Of a stretch of DNA of 64,000 nt, positions 18,414 to 30,991 are shown piece by piece. Both the position numbers and the translations under genes were made by a program. Position 1 is the first letter of the stretch. The number at the start of each line of letters is the position of its first letter. The notes beneath the pieces are model-generated. The model worked only from the letters and a program-made list of their open reading frames with translations, was not told where the DNA came from and did not search any database. This stretch comes from Luteimonas marina (lineage in GTDB: Bacteria > Pseudomonadota > Gammaproteobacteria > Xanthomonadales > Xanthomonadaceae), in contig NZ_VOHK01000008.1 of assembly GCF_007859325.1 (NCBI RefSeq), positions 1-64,000 of the forward strand, given 5' to 3'.

Positions 18414-19010
18414 ATGAGCAAGCGCTACGACCAACGCTATTTCGACAAGTGGTACCGCCGCCAGGGCATCGGCGGCGCGCGGCGGCTGGCGCGCAAGGTC
18501 GCGCTCGCGGTCGCCACCGCCGAATACCACCTCGAACGCCCGATCCGCAGCGTGCTCGACGTCGGCTGCGGCGAAGGCGCATGGCGCGCGCCGCTGCTGA
18601 AGCTGCGGCCGAAGCTGCGCTACCTGGGCTTCGACGGCAGCGAATACGCGATCGCCCGCCATGGCGCCCGCCGCAACCTGCACCTCGCCCGCTTCGCCGA
18701 CTTCGCCACCCTGCGTCCCTGCCCGCCGGTCGACCTGCTGGTGTGCAGCGACGTGATGCACTACCTGCCGCTGAAGGAACTCGACCGCGGCCTGCCCGGG
18801 CTGGCCGAACTGTGCGGCGGCGTGGCCTTCCTCGAATGCTTCGCACGCGAGGACGAGACCGAGGGCGACGACGTCGACTTCCAGGCCCGGCCGGCAGCGT
18901 TCTACCGCAGGCGTTTCGCCGCGCTGGGCCTGCGCCAGGTCGGCTCGCACTGCTGGCTGTCGCCGGCGCTGGCCGGGAATGCCGCCGCCCTCGAAACCGC
19001 CGCCGGTTGA
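18414..19010 (+). CDS. Class I SAM-dependent methyltransferase
   Basis: A 198-residue cytoplasmic methyltransferase of unknown substrate. Motif I is LDVGCGEGAW (48-57), followed by the acidic post-strand loop LGFDGSEYAI and motif IV LLVCSDVMHYL. The N-terminus YDQRYFDKWYRR is shared by a group of small methyltransferases with the same fold. The ATG at 18414 starts that conserved block; an earlier in-frame ATG at 18363 adds 17 unconserved residues. It is divergent from hemJ with a short gap. Confidence 0.75.
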   Translation: MSKRYDQRYFDKWYRRQGIGGARRLARKVALAVATAEYHLERPIRSVLDVGCGEGAWRAPLLKLRPKLRYLGFDGSEYAIARHGARRNLHLARFADFATLRPCPPVDLLVCSDVMHYLPLKELDRGLPGLAELCGGVAFLECFAREDETEGDDVDFQARPAAFYRRRFAALGLRQVGSHCWLSPALAGNAAALETAAG

Positions 19011-19142
19011 TGCCGTTGCCGTGGGAGCGGCTTCGACTTCAGCTTCAGCTGCACCTGTCCCCTGCCCCGTTCAGGATTGGCCCGAATCCGGCGGAATCCC
19101 GCCTCCGGCCCCATTGACTCCCGGTTTCCCCGGGATGGAGTA

Positions 19143-19157
19143 TGCTGCGACGCAGCA
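19143..19157. promoter_or_regulatory. PhaR-type operator candidate upstream of phaZ
   Basis: TGCTGC-GAC-GCAGCA is a perfect 6-bp dyad ending 20 bp before the phaZ ATG. Its core fits the CTGC-N3-GCAG pattern reported for the PHA regulator PhaR of Paracoccus denitrificans. No phaR gene is in the window. Control of phaZ by granule-sensing PhaR is inferred from site and context. Confidence 0.5.
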
Positions 19158-19177
19158 GTCGCCGACAGCGAGAGCCG

Positions 19178-20536
19178 ATGCTCCTGTACCAGTTCCACGA
19201 ACTCACCCGCTCCTGGATGGCCCCCCTGACCTACTGGGCGGACGCCAACGCCAGGGCCTTCTCCGCATCGGGCAGCTGGCTTTCCGCGATGCCCGGCGCC
19301 GAGCGCATCGCCGCCGCCAACGAACTGCTGTACCGCGTCGGCAAGGACTACGAGAAGCCCGCCTTCGACATCCACTCGATCGAGTGGGAGGGCGAGGTCT
19401 ACCCGGTCGTCGAGAAGAAGGTCGTCTCGAAGCCCTTCTGCAACCTGCTGCGCTTCAAGCGCTACACCGACGACGCCGGCACCATCGGCGAGATGCGCGG
19501 GCAGCCGCCGGTACTGATCGTTGCGCCGCTGTCGGGCCACCACGCCACCCTGCTGCGCGACACCGTGCGCACGATGCTGCGCGACCACAAGGTCTACATC
19601 ACCGACTGGGTCGACGCGCGCATGGTGCCCAAGGAGGTCGGCGAGTTCACGCTCGACGACTACGTCGGCTACATCCAGGACTTCATCCGCCACATCGGCG
19701 CGCAGGACCTGCACGTGATGAGCGTGTGCCAGCCCACGGTGCCGGTGCTGGCCGCGGTGTCGCTGATGGCCGCGCGCGGCGAGGTCGTGCCGCGTTCGCT
19801 GGTGATGATGGGCGGCCCGATCGACACCCGCGAGTCGCCGACCTCGGTCAACAACCTCGCCACCCAGAAGCCGCACTGGTGGTTCGAGCACAACGTCATC
19901 CACCCGGTGCCGCAGAACTACCCGGGCGCCGGGCGCCGGGTCTATCCCGGCTTCCTGCAGCACACCGGCTTCATGGCGATGAACCCCGAGCGGCACTTCA
20001 TGTCGCACTGGGATTTCTACCAGGACCTGATCAAGGGCGACCTGGAAGACGCCGAGTCGCACCGCCGGTTCTACGACGAGTACAACGCCGTGCTCGACAT
20101 GCCGGCCGAGTACTACCTCGACACCATCCGCGTCGTGTTCCAGGAACACCTGCTGCCGCGCGGCCTGTGGGACGTGGCCGGCGAGCGGGTGAAGCCCTCG
20201 GCGATCCGCGACACCGCACTGTTCACGATCGAGGGCGAGCTCGACGACATCTCCGGCCTCGGCCAGACCCGCGCCGCGCACAAGCTGTGCACCGGCATCG
20301 CCGCCGACCGCCAGCAGCACCTCACGGTCAAGGGCGCCGGCCACTACGGCATCTTCAGCGGCCGCCGCTGGCGCGAGCAGGTCTATCCGCGGGTGCGCGA
20401 CTTCATCGCCGCGAACGTGGCAGGCGGCAACGTGCCCGCGAAACCGAAGGCACCACCTGCCAGGCGCGCGGCGAAGAAGCCGGTGGCGAAGACATCCACG
20501 GCGAAGCCTGCGCGGAAACGTGCCGTGCGGCGCTGA
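19178..20536 (+). CDS. phaZ: Intracellular polyhydroxybutyrate depolymerase
   Basis: A 452-residue enzyme that degrades stored PHB granules in the cytoplasm. The N-terminus (LLYQFHELTRSWMAPLTYWA) and the active-site VCQPTVP with Cys184 as nucleophile match the intracellular PhaZ type of Ralstonia, which uses Cys where lipases use Ser. The C-terminal GAGHYGIFSGRRWR carries the catalytic His. The last 35 residues are a Lys/Ala/Pro tail (KAPPARRAAKKPVAK) like the histone-like tails of granule proteins. The ATG at 19178 gives the family start. With bdhA upstream, this completes polymer-to-acetoacetate conversion; no PHA synthase gene is in the window. Confidence 0.92.
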   Translation: MLLYQFHELTRSWMAPLTYWADANARAFSASGSWLSAMPGAERIAAANELLYRVGKDYEKPAFDIHSIEWEGEVYPVVEKKVVSKPFCNLLRFKRYTDDAGTIGEMRGQPPVLIVAPLSGHHATLLRDTVRTMLRDHKVYITDWVDARMVPKEVGEFTLDDYVGYIQDFIRHIGAQDLHVMSVCQPTVPVLAAVSLMAARGEVVPRSLVMMGGPIDTRESPTSVNNLATQKPHWWFEHNVIHPVPQNYPGAGRRVYPGFLQHTGFMAMNPERHFMSHWDFYQDLIKGDLEDAESHRRFYDEYNAVLDMPAEYYLDTIRVVFQEHLLPRGLWDVAGERVKPSAIRDTALFTIEGELDDISGLGQTRAAHKLCTGIAADRQQHLTVKGAGHYGIFSGRRWREQVYPRVRDFIAANVAGGNVPAKPKAPPARRAAKKPVAKTSTAKPARKRAVRR

Positions 20537-20605
20537 AGCGCAGCGTCATTCCCGAACGGACCGGCCAACTGGGTCCTTCCTGCAGTCGCAAGAACAAAAC
20601 CGATC

Positions 20606-20631
20606 GTCATCCCGGCGAAAGCCGGGATCCA
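20606..20631 (+). repeat. Single REP-type hairpin
   Basis: One unpaired copy of the GAAA-loop hairpin in the 265-bp gap between phaZ and the CocE-type hydrolase, which are convergent. No inverted partner is found nearby; the rest of the gap shows no feature I can support. Confidence 0.8.
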
Positions 20632-20801
20632 TGTTGTCCTTCACCTCAAGACACCGAATGGCCTGCCATGGACAGCCATTCGACTGTTGAAAGGCGCTTC
20701 GGCCGCTGAAAAGCGCTTGCTCCCTTCTGGGGAACGACGGAAGAAACGTCTTCTCCAGGCGAGACGGCAACCTGCCTGGACACGGCTCCCCCGGATATCC
20801 C

Positions 20802-23066
20802 CTACTGCTCCGCCCGCAACGGAACCCGGATCACGCTGTCGCTGTGCCAGTCGACGGCCAACGGCGTGCCGCCGTCAGTGATGGACTCATCGGCCACCAT
20901 GCCCCCGGTGCCCATGTTGACCTCGTGGTGAGCGTCTTTGAGGACGTCCAGCACCACCAGCAGGCGGTTGCCGGCCGGCATCCGGCGAGCTGTCATCCGC
21001 GTGCGCTCGAACGGCAGCGTGGTCCACTCGCCCGGCACCAGCAGTTCGCGGCGAGTCATGTCGCGCGCATAGCTGGCGCGGCCGACGTAGTACGACAGTT
21101 GCATCGCGCTGCCGTCCGGCCGCAGTTCGTAGAGCACCACGCTGAAATCGAAATCGCGCTTGCTGCTGCGCACCCTGAGTTCACCGGAGAAGGTGCCGAT
21201 CACCGAGGTTGGCTCGTCGAAGGGCGCGCTGGCAAACCCGAAGCCGCCGTCCGGATCGATGCGGTCGACGACGACAGGATCCGGATAGTAGCCGCCATGT
21301 CCACTGGAGCGGTCCGCAAGGTCGACGCGCCGGGTCAGCCACGTCGGCCGCTCCACCGGCGCATCCGACAGCAGCCGGTACACGCCGGAAGGCACGTCCG
21401 ACAGATGGAAGGCAACGACGTCCGCCGCTTCCGCGAGCGACGAAGCATGCCCCCATTCGTCAGCCCCCATCAGCTGGTAGTTGACCCGATCCTGCAGCAG
21501 CGCCGGACGTTCTCCGCCGCGCAACACGTGGTCGAGCCACTGGAAGGTCAGCTCCCGGGTGTCGAACTGCGCGGAAGGATCGATGTCGTAGCCGCGCAGC
21601 GACCGCGGCTTGAACGTCGCCTGCGCGCCGAAGTGGTCGTAGGGGCCGATCACCAGGTAGTGCACTGCTTCCGGCCGGTGGCGCAGGTGCTCCTTGAAGT
21701 ACTGCAGTGCCGAGACCTGTCCATCGTCGTAGTAGCCGGTAATGCTGAGGACCGGGATGCCGATCCGCGCGAAATCCTCGCCGTAGGGCACCATCGCCTG
21801 CCAGTACGCATCGTAGGCCGGGTGCGACAACCAGCGCTGCAGCCAGGGGTTGGCCGTGCCGTCGACCCGGTCGATTTCGCGATACGGGCGCCCGCTGGCG
21901 TACCAGGCCTCCGGCAGGCGCTGCCAGCGCTCACGGTCGAAGTAGTTGTCCTCGTCCAGCAGCCGGTTGCCGGCGACATAGAACGGCCAGGCGTAGTTGG
22001 CGGTGAGGAAGACGTTGTTCTCCATCGGCAGCCCGAGGCCGGGAATGGCCGCCACGTAGGGCACGATCGTCTTCAGCGCCGGGGGCCTGCGCTTGGTCGC
22101 CGCCCAGGCCGCGAACCCGGAGTAGCTGCCGCCGTACATGCCGACACGTCCATCGCTCCACGGCTGCCGGGCGATCCACTCGACCGCGGCGGCCGCATCG
22201 TCGGCCTCGGTCTCGTACGGCCGGATCCCGTCGGTGCTCAGGCGCTTGCCGCGCGCATCGACCACCACGCCTGCGTACCCCCGCGCCGCAGCCTGCAGGG
22301 CGACCGCGCGGTTGTCCGCGGGCACCGTATAGATCGTGAACTGCATTGCGGCAGGGGACGGCAACGCGGTCTTCCGGCTTCGCGCCACCACCGCGGACAG
22401 CGTGATGCCCCCCGGCGTGCGGATCAGCACGTCCTCGTCGACGAGGTAGCGCCCGTCCTCGTCCGCTGCGATCAGCGCGCCGGCCGTCGAAGCCGCCGCG
22501 AGCACGTCCACGAACGCCTGCCGGCGCGCCAGGCCAAGGGCATCGTCCAATGCGATCTCCGCCGTATCGCCGAGCCGCGACACGGAATCGCGGAGATCGG
22601 CCCTGGCGAGCGCCAGGTCGCCGCCGAACCAGAACTGCGTGCGTTGCGCCTCGAGGTCGCCCAATCCTCCGAAGTAGGCCTCGAAAGCGGCGGCGTAGGC
22701 CTTGCCGAATCCCCGCACAGGCTGCGCACGCGCCTGCGCGTAAAGCAGGTAAGGCACCCAGCGCCGCGAACGGTCGTGGTCGCCTTGCGAGGTGTAGGCG
22801 TCCATCAACGCACGGATGCCGTCGATGGCATCGCGATCCTGTCCGGCCGCGATGCGCAGGTGCGCGAGACCAGCCGCAGATACCTGCACCTGGCCCGCAC
22901 CGTGGACCGACAGCACCCGCTCCGACAGACCTGCGACCGCCTTCGCGATCTCTGCGTCATCGGACGGCGGCGCGAACGCGAATCGCGGTTCCGACGCCAC
23001 TGCGACGCCGCACGCCAACGCAAGGCCCAGGAACAACCACGCGCGCACCGTCATTCCCTGGCTCAT
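20802..23066 (-). CDS. CocE/NonD-type alpha/beta hydrolase, secreted
   Basis: A 754-residue hydrolase with a signal peptide (about 1-24, ending AVASE). Residues 25-200 form a mostly helical extension without a family I recognise. The catalytic domain follows: the nucleophile in GGSYSG (Ser314), ITGYYDD for the acid and GPYDHFG for the His region. A beta-rich C-terminal domain (about 530-754) fits X-Pro dipeptidyl-peptidase-like hydrolases (PF02129/PF08530), whose substrates range from peptides to esters. The ATG at 23066 overlaps the stop of the upstream membrane protein (ATGA), so it is the last gene of the PadR operon. Confidence 0.85.
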   Translation of the reverse strand: MSQGMTVRAWLFLGLALACGVAVASEPRFAFAPPSDDAEIAKAVAGLSERVLSVHGAGQVQVSAAGLAHLRIAAGQDRDAIDGIRALMDAYTSQGDHDRSRRWVPYLLYAQARAQPVRGFGKAYAAAFEAYFGGLGDLEAQRTQFWFGGDLALARADLRDSVSRLGDTAEIALDDALGLARRQAFVDVLAAASTAGALIAADEDGRYLVDEDVLIRTPGGITLSAVVARSRKTALPSPAAMQFTIYTVPADNRAVALQAAARGYAGVVVDARGKRLSTDGIRPYETEADDAAAAVEWIARQPWSDGRVGMYGGSYSGFAAWAATKRRPPALKTIVPYVAAIPGLGLPMENNVFLTANYAWPFYVAGNRLLDEDNYFDRERWQRLPEAWYASGRPYREIDRVDGTANPWLQRWLSHPAYDAYWQAMVPYGEDFARIGIPVLSITGYYDDGQVSALQYFKEHLRHRPEAVHYLVIGPYDHFGAQATFKPRSLRGYDIDPSAQFDTRELTFQWLDHVLRGGERPALLQDRVNYQLMGADEWGHASSLAEAADVVAFHLSDVPSGVYRLLSDAPVERPTWLTRRVDLADRSSGHGGYYPDPVVVDRIDPDGGFGFASAPFDEPTSVIGTFSGELRVRSSKRDFDFSVVLYELRPDGSAMQLSYYVGRASYARDMTRRELLVPGEWTTLPFERTRMTARRMPAGNRLLVVLDVLKDAHHEVNMGTGGMVADESITDGGTPLAVDWHSDSVIRVPLRAEQ

Positions 23067-23971
23067 GCGAACTGCGCGGTCTTGACCAGCAAGTGCTTGG
23101 CCAGCAGGCCGTGCATCCTGCCTACGCCGCGCGCAACGTGCAGGGTGACAAACAGCAGCACCACGCCGAACAGCGCTACCAGCAACAACAGCCACGGCGC
23201 TTCCTCGGGCAGGTTGATTCCGAACATCCACACGCTCAAATGCACCCCCGGCAGCAGCGCCAGTGGACTGAACACGCACGACAGCGACATCACCAGCAGC
23301 GCCACCGCCACGGTGAAGTAGAGCACGCCCAACGGCAGCATCAGCACGAAGTACAGCAGTGTGCTCCAGGTGCGCGGGTCGGTGAACATGTCGCCGATGC
23401 GCTGCCAGATGCTGCGGCCGCGCGCGGTGTACAGCGGCCGCCGCGGCATACGTTCGCCGAGCATCACCTCGACGATCCGGCCTTCGACCAGCGACAGCAC
23501 CCGCACCGAGCCGAAGAACAGGATCAGCAGCGGGACGCCGATGATGGTGATCGAGAGGCCCAGCGAGGTCGAGAAACCGGCCACCACCCAGGTGAAGTAG
23601 AAGATGCCGGTCGCCAGCGCCAGCAGCATGTAGAACAGCGAGGCGTAGGCGCGCGGGTCGGCGAACACGCCGAAGAAGCGACCCAGCACCGAGCCGCGCG
23701 GGCGCGGCGGCGGCGCGCGCAGCGCAGTCTGCACCTTGACCTCGGTGTCGCGGTAGATGTCGGCGACCTCGTCCGGCGCGCCGTAGCTCGACGCGACCGC
23801 GGCGATCACCTCGGCTTCGCTCCTGCCGGGGTTCTCGGCCAGCTCCGAGCGCAGATATTCCTCGGCGTCGTACAGCGCGTCCTGCACCAGCGCCGGGTCC
23901 GCGCCGGCCAGCGAGCGCCGCAGGTGCTCCAGGTATTCGGGAATCGTGGTCGGCAGTCGTCCGGTGTTCAT
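23063..23971 (-). CDS. Sensor-domain membrane protein (DUF1700-like N-terminus)
   Basis: A 302-residue protein. Residues about 1-75 resemble the DUF1700/HAAS helical region usually linked to PadR regulators (IPEYLEHLRRSLAG, DALYDAEEYLRSEL, YGAPDEVADIYRD). Two similar membrane halves follow, each beginning with FADPRAYASLFYMLL or FTDPRTWSTLLYFVL, with about four hydrophobic segments per half. This internal repeat fits the PF13796-type sensor region. The ATG at 23971 overlaps the padR stop. It may act with the PadR protein as a signal-input or antagonist component (inference from pairing). Confidence 0.75.
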   Translation of the reverse strand: MNTGRLPTTIPEYLEHLRRSLAGADPALVQDALYDAEEYLRSELAENPGRSEAEVIAAVASSYGAPDEVADIYRDTEVKVQTALRAPPPRPRGSVLGRFFGVFADPRAYASLFYMLLALATGIFYFTWVVAGFSTSLGLSITIIGVPLLILFFGSVRVLSLVEGRIVEVMLGERMPRRPLYTARGRSIWQRIGDMFTDPRTWSTLLYFVLMLPLGVLYFTVAVALLVMSLSCVFSPLALLPGVHLSVWMFGINLPEEAPWLLLLVALFGVVLLFVTLHVARGVGRMHGLLAKHLLVKTAQFA

Positions 23972-24345
23972 TCGCGTGTCCCCTCCAGGACGGAATCGAC
24001 GGAGTCGCGGGTCGCGCGCCAGGCGGCGGCCCATGCGTGCAGGGTGTCGTGCCCGGCAGCGGTGATGCGGTAATAGCGCCGGGGTGGGCCGGCGTCGGAA
24101 GGTTCGACAAAACTGTCCAGCAGCCCCGCCGCCTGCAGGTTGCGCAGCACCGGGTACAGCGCGCTCTGCTTGCCGCTGAGCACGCCCTCGCCGAAGCGCT
24201 CCAGGGTCTTGGCGATCTGGTAGCCGTACATCGGCTCGCCCGACGCCGCCAGGACCGCCAGCAGCGCCAGCGAGACCGTGCCCGCGCTCAGCTCCTTCTG
24301 GAACTTGCGCAGCTGCGGATCGCCCTGGTCTTCGCCGTCGCCCAT
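23968..24345 (-). CDS. PadR-family transcriptional regulator
   Basis: A 125-residue winged-helix regulator. The PadR N-terminal domain is clear: LALLAVLAASGEPMYGYQI, GKQSALYPVLRNLQAAGLL and RRYYRITAAGHDTL. It has a short C-terminal helix for dimer formation. An AGGAGA ribosome-binding site precedes the ATG. It is the first gene of a three-gene operon with four-base overlaps at both junctions, so it probably regulates the membrane protein and hydrolase behind it. The AT-rich stretch at 24370-24400 is the likely promoter region. Confidence 0.88.
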   Translation of the reverse strand: MGDGEDQGDPQLRKFQKELSAGTVSLALLAVLAASGEPMYGYQIAKTLERFGEGVLSGKQSALYPVLRNLQAAGLLDSFVEPSDAGPPRRYYRITAAGHDTLHAWAAAWRATRDSVDSVLEGTRE

Positions 24346-24408
24346 GCGGGTTCTCCTGACATGGGCGGCATACTATTGTTTAGTTCTGTATAGCGAGTGT
24401 GCCATTAG

Positions 24409-26997
<2,589 letters not shown>

Positions 26998-26999
26998 CC

Positions 27000-28040
<1,041 letters not shown>

Positions 28041-28043
28041 GCG

Positions 28044-29363
28044 ATGGGACACCACGTCATCAAGATGCCGGACATCGGCGAAGGCATCGCCGAGGTCGAG
28101 CTGATCGCCTGGAAGGTCGAGGTCGGCGGCCCCGTGGCCGAGGACCAGGTCGTCGCCGAGGTGATGACCGACAAGGCGATGGTCGAGATCCCCTCGCCCG
28201 TCGCGGGCACCGTGGTCTCGCTGGGCGGACAGCCGGGCGAGATGATGGCGGTCGGCAGCGAGCTGATCCGGCTGGAGGTGGAAGGCGCGGGAAATGCCGC
28301 CGAAGCCGCCGCGCCCGCGAAGCCGGAGCCCGCGCCCGCCGCGAAGGCCGAAGCCGCGCCGCCTGAACCCGCGAAACCCGCCGCGCCCGCGAAGAGCGAT
28401 CCCGCGCCCGCCGCCATGCCCGCGCCGGACACGGTCGCCCAACGTGGCGCGATCACCAGTCCGCCCGCGCTGGCCGCGGACGAAGCGCCATTGGCCTCGC
28501 CGGCCGTCCGCCGCCGCGCCTGGGACCTGGGCATCGAACTGCGCTACGTGCCCGCCACCGGCCCCGGTGGCCGCATCCTGCAGGCCGATCTCGACGCCTA
28601 CGTCGAAGCCGGCGGCAAGACGAAGGCGATCGGCGGCGGCGGCGGCAGCGGTTACGCGCGCCGCAGCGGCCAGCAGCAGATTCCGGTCATGGGCCTGCGC
28701 CGCAAGATCGCGCAGAAGATGCAGACCTCGTGGTCGAACATCCCGCACATCACCTACGTCGAGGAGATCGACGTCACCGAAGTCGAGGCCCTGCGCGCGA
28801 AGCTCAACGAACGCTGGGGCAAGCAGCGCGGCAAGCTGACCCTGCTGCCGCTGCTGGCGCGCGCGCTGGTGCTGGCGCTGCGCGAGTTCCCGCAGATGAA
28901 CGCGCGCTACGACGACGAGGCCAACGTCATCACCCGCTTCGAAGGCGTGCAGCTGGGCATCGCCACGCAGAGCGAGGTGGGCCTGTCGGTGCCGGTGGTC
29001 GCGCACGCCGAATCGCTCGACCTGTGGCAGACCGCGGCCGAGATCGCGCGCCTGGCCGCCGCGGTGCGCGCGGGCAAGGCGACGCGCGAGGAACTGTCGG
29101 GGTCCACCATCACCATCAGCAGCCTCGGCCCGATCGGCGGCATCGCGTCCACGCCGATCATCAACCATCCGGAAGTGGCGATCGTCGGCGTCAACCGCAT
29201 CATCGAGCGGCCGATGCTGCGCGAGGGCCAGGTGGTCGCGCGCAAGCTGATGAACCTGTCGTCCTCGTTCGACCACCGCATCGTCGACGGCATGGAAGCG
29301 GCCGAGTTCGTGCAGGCGATCCGCCGCGGGCTCGAAACCCCCGCCCTGATGTTCCTGGAGTAG
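28044..29363 (+). CDS. bkdB: Branched-chain 2-oxoacid dehydrogenase E2 (lipoamide acyltransferase)
   Basis: A 439-residue core component that transfers the acyl group to CoA. One lipoyl domain at about 2-78 has the lipoylated Lys44 in MTDKAMVEI. An Ala/Pro-rich linker follows (about 88-145), then the peripheral-subunit-binding domain (SPAVRRRAWDLGIEL, about 152-190), a glycine-rich linker, and the catalytic domain with His411/Asp415 in DHRIVDG. A single lipoyl domain is usual for the branched-chain enzyme, whereas proteobacterial pyruvate E2 often has two or three. It is co-transcribed with the E1 genes. Confidence 0.93.
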   Translation: MGHHVIKMPDIGEGIAEVELIAWKVEVGGPVAEDQVVAEVMTDKAMVEIPSPVAGTVVSLGGQPGEMMAVGSELIRLEVEGAGNAAEAAAPAKPEPAPAAKAEAAPPEPAKPAAPAKSDPAPAAMPAPDTVAQRGAITSPPALAADEAPLASPAVRRRAWDLGIELRYVPATGPGGRILQADLDAYVEAGGKTKAIGGGGGSGYARRSGQQQIPVMGLRRKIAQKMQTSWSNIPHITYVEEIDVTEVEALRAKLNERWGKQRGKLTLLPLLARALVLALREFPQMNARYDDEANVITRFEGVQLGIATQSEVGLSVPVVAHAESLDLWQTAAEIARLAAAVRAGKATREELSGSTITISSLGPIGGIASTPIINHPEVAIVGVNRIIERPMLREGQVVARKLMNLSSSFDHRIVDGMEAAEFVQAIRRGLETPALMFLE

Positions 29364-29366
29364 GCG

Positions 29367-30773
29367 ATGTCGCAGACCATCGAAACGCAACTGCTCGTCA
29401 TCGGCGGCGGCCCCGGCGGCTACGTCGCCGGCATCCGCGCCGGACAGCTCGGCATCCAGACCATCGTGGTCGAAGGCGCCCACCAGGGCGGCACCTGCCT
29501 CAACATCGGCTGCATCCCGTCGAAGGCGCTGATCCACGCGGCGGAGGAATTCGCCAGGGTCGCGGCGTTCGCCGCGGGTGAATCGCCGCTCGGCATCACC
29601 GTGCACAAGCCGGCGCTCGACCTGTCGAAGACGGTTGCCTGGAAGGACGGCATCGTCAAGCGCCTCACCCAGGGCGTGGGCGCGCTGCTGAAGAAGAACG
29701 GCGCGCGGCTGGTGAAGGGCTGGGCGGAGATCGTCGACGGCAAGACCGTCGACGTCGCCGGCGCCGCCGACGATGGCGGCACGCTGCGCATCAAGTGCGA
29801 GCACCTGCTGCTGGCGACCGGCTCGGTGCCGGTGGAACTGCCGTTCCTGCCGTTCGGCGGCAAGGTGGTGTCGTCGACCGAAGCGCTGTCGCCGGACGAA
29901 CTGCCGAAGAAGCTGGTGGTGGTCGGCGGCGGCTACATCGGCCTCGAGCTGGGCACCGTGTACCGCAAGCTCGGCTGCGAGGTGACCGTGGTCGAGGCGC
30001 AGGACCGCATCCTGCCCGCCTACGACGCCGAGCTGACGCAGCCGGTCGCCAAGCACCTCAAGGCCTCGGGCGTGGAACTGCTGCTGGGCCACAGCGTGCT
30101 CGGCCTGACCGACGGCGGCGCGCTGCGCGTGCGCGACGGCGGCGGCAAGGAACTGGAGATCGACGCCGACCGTATCCTCGTTGCGGTCGGCCGCCGCCCG
30201 AAGACCGACGGCTTCAACCTCGAATCTCTGCGGCTCGACATGGCCGGCAAGGCGGTGAAGATCGACGACCAGTGTCGCACCTCGATGCGCAATGTCTGGG
30301 CGATCGGTGACGTCGCCGGTGAACCGATGCTGGCGCACCGGGCGATGGCGCAGGGCGAGACGGTGGCCGAGATCGTGTCCGGGAAGAAGCGCCGCTTCGT
30401 GCCGGCCGCGATCCCCGCGGTGTGCTTCACCGATCCGGAAGTGGTCGTGGTCGGGCTCTCGCCGGACGAGGCGAAGGCGCAGGGCGTCGAGGTCAGGACG
30501 GCGCTGTTCCCGTTCGCCGCCAACGGCCGCGCGATGACGCTGGAATCGTCCGACGGCTTCGTGCGCGTGGTCGCGCGCGCCGGCGACCACCGCATCCTCG
30601 GCTGGCAGGCCGTGGGCGTGGCGGTGTCGGAGCTGTCCATCGCCTTCGTGCAGTCGATCGAGATGGGCGCGACGCTGGAAGACGTCGCCGGCACCATCCA
30701 CCCGCACCCGACGCTCGGCGAAGCCGTGCAGGAAGCCGCGCTGCGCGCGCTCGGGCATGCCCTGCACATCTGA
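29367..30773 (+). CDS. lpdA: Dihydrolipoyl dehydrogenase (E3 of the bkd operon)
   Basis: A 468-residue flavin enzyme that reoxidises dihydrolipoamide. It has the FAD motif GGGPGG (13-18), the redox disulfide [13 protein letters not shown] (Cys44/Cys49), the NAD fold [13 protein letters not shown], the second FAD contact [15 protein letters not shown] and the C-terminal catalytic HPHPTLGE. It starts three bases after E2. It may serve only this complex, since housekeeping E3 genes usually sit with pyruvate or 2-oxoglutarate dehydrogenase genes. Confidence 0.93.
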   Translation: MSQTIETQLLVIGGGPGGYVAGIRAGQLGIQTIVVEGAHQGGTCLNIGCIPSKALIHAAEEFARVAAFAAGESPLGITVHKPALDLSKTVAWKDGIVKRLTQGVGALLKKNGARLVKGWAEIVDGKTVDVAGAADDGGTLRIKCEHLLLATGSVPVELPFLPFGGKVVSSTEALSPDELPKKLVVVGGGYIGLELGTVYRKLGCEVTVVEAQDRILPAYDAELTQPVAKHLKASGVELLLGHSVLGLTDGGALRVRDGGGKELEIDADRILVAVGRRPKTDGFNLESLRLDMAGKAVKIDDQCRTSMRNVWAIGDVAGEPMLAHRAMAQGETVAEIVSGKKRRFVPAAIPAVCFTDPEVVVVGLSPDEAKAQGVEVRTALFPFAANGRAMTLESSDGFVRVVARAGDHRILGWQAVGVAVSELSIAFVQSIEMGATLEDVAGTIHPHPTLGEAVQEAALRALGHALHI

Positions 30774-30787
30774 GTCAGGGAACCACT

Positions 30788-30950
30788 GAACACCTGTCGT
30801 ACCGAACACCTGTCATTTGACGAACACTTGTCATGCCAAACCTCTGTCATTTCGAGCGTAGCGAGAAATCTGCTTCCTGATTTCCCGAGATTCCTCCCCC
30901 GGATCAGGTCCGGGGTCGGAATGACAACCATAGCCTTCGGAATGACAACC
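30788..30950. repeat. TGTCATTTCGAGCG dispersed repeat with reiterated ends
   Basis: A TTTCGAGCGTAGCGAGAAAT hairpin (from 30845) whose outer sequence, with core TGTC, is reiterated four times on the left (30795, 30811, 30829, 30845; spacing 16, 18, 16). On the right GGAATGACAACC occurs twice (30918 and 30939). This fills the gap between the bkd operon and ilvE. Confidence 0.75.
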
Positions 30951-30991
30951 CAGGCCTTTCCAGCATCGCCCTACCCCTTCCGGCCACAGCC

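Noticed and set aside
30788..30854. Short direct repeats with regular spacing that could suggest a CRISPR array
   Set aside because: The repeat core is only about 10-14 bp with no 30-bp spacers and no cas genes; it is the reiterated end of a dispersed hairpin.
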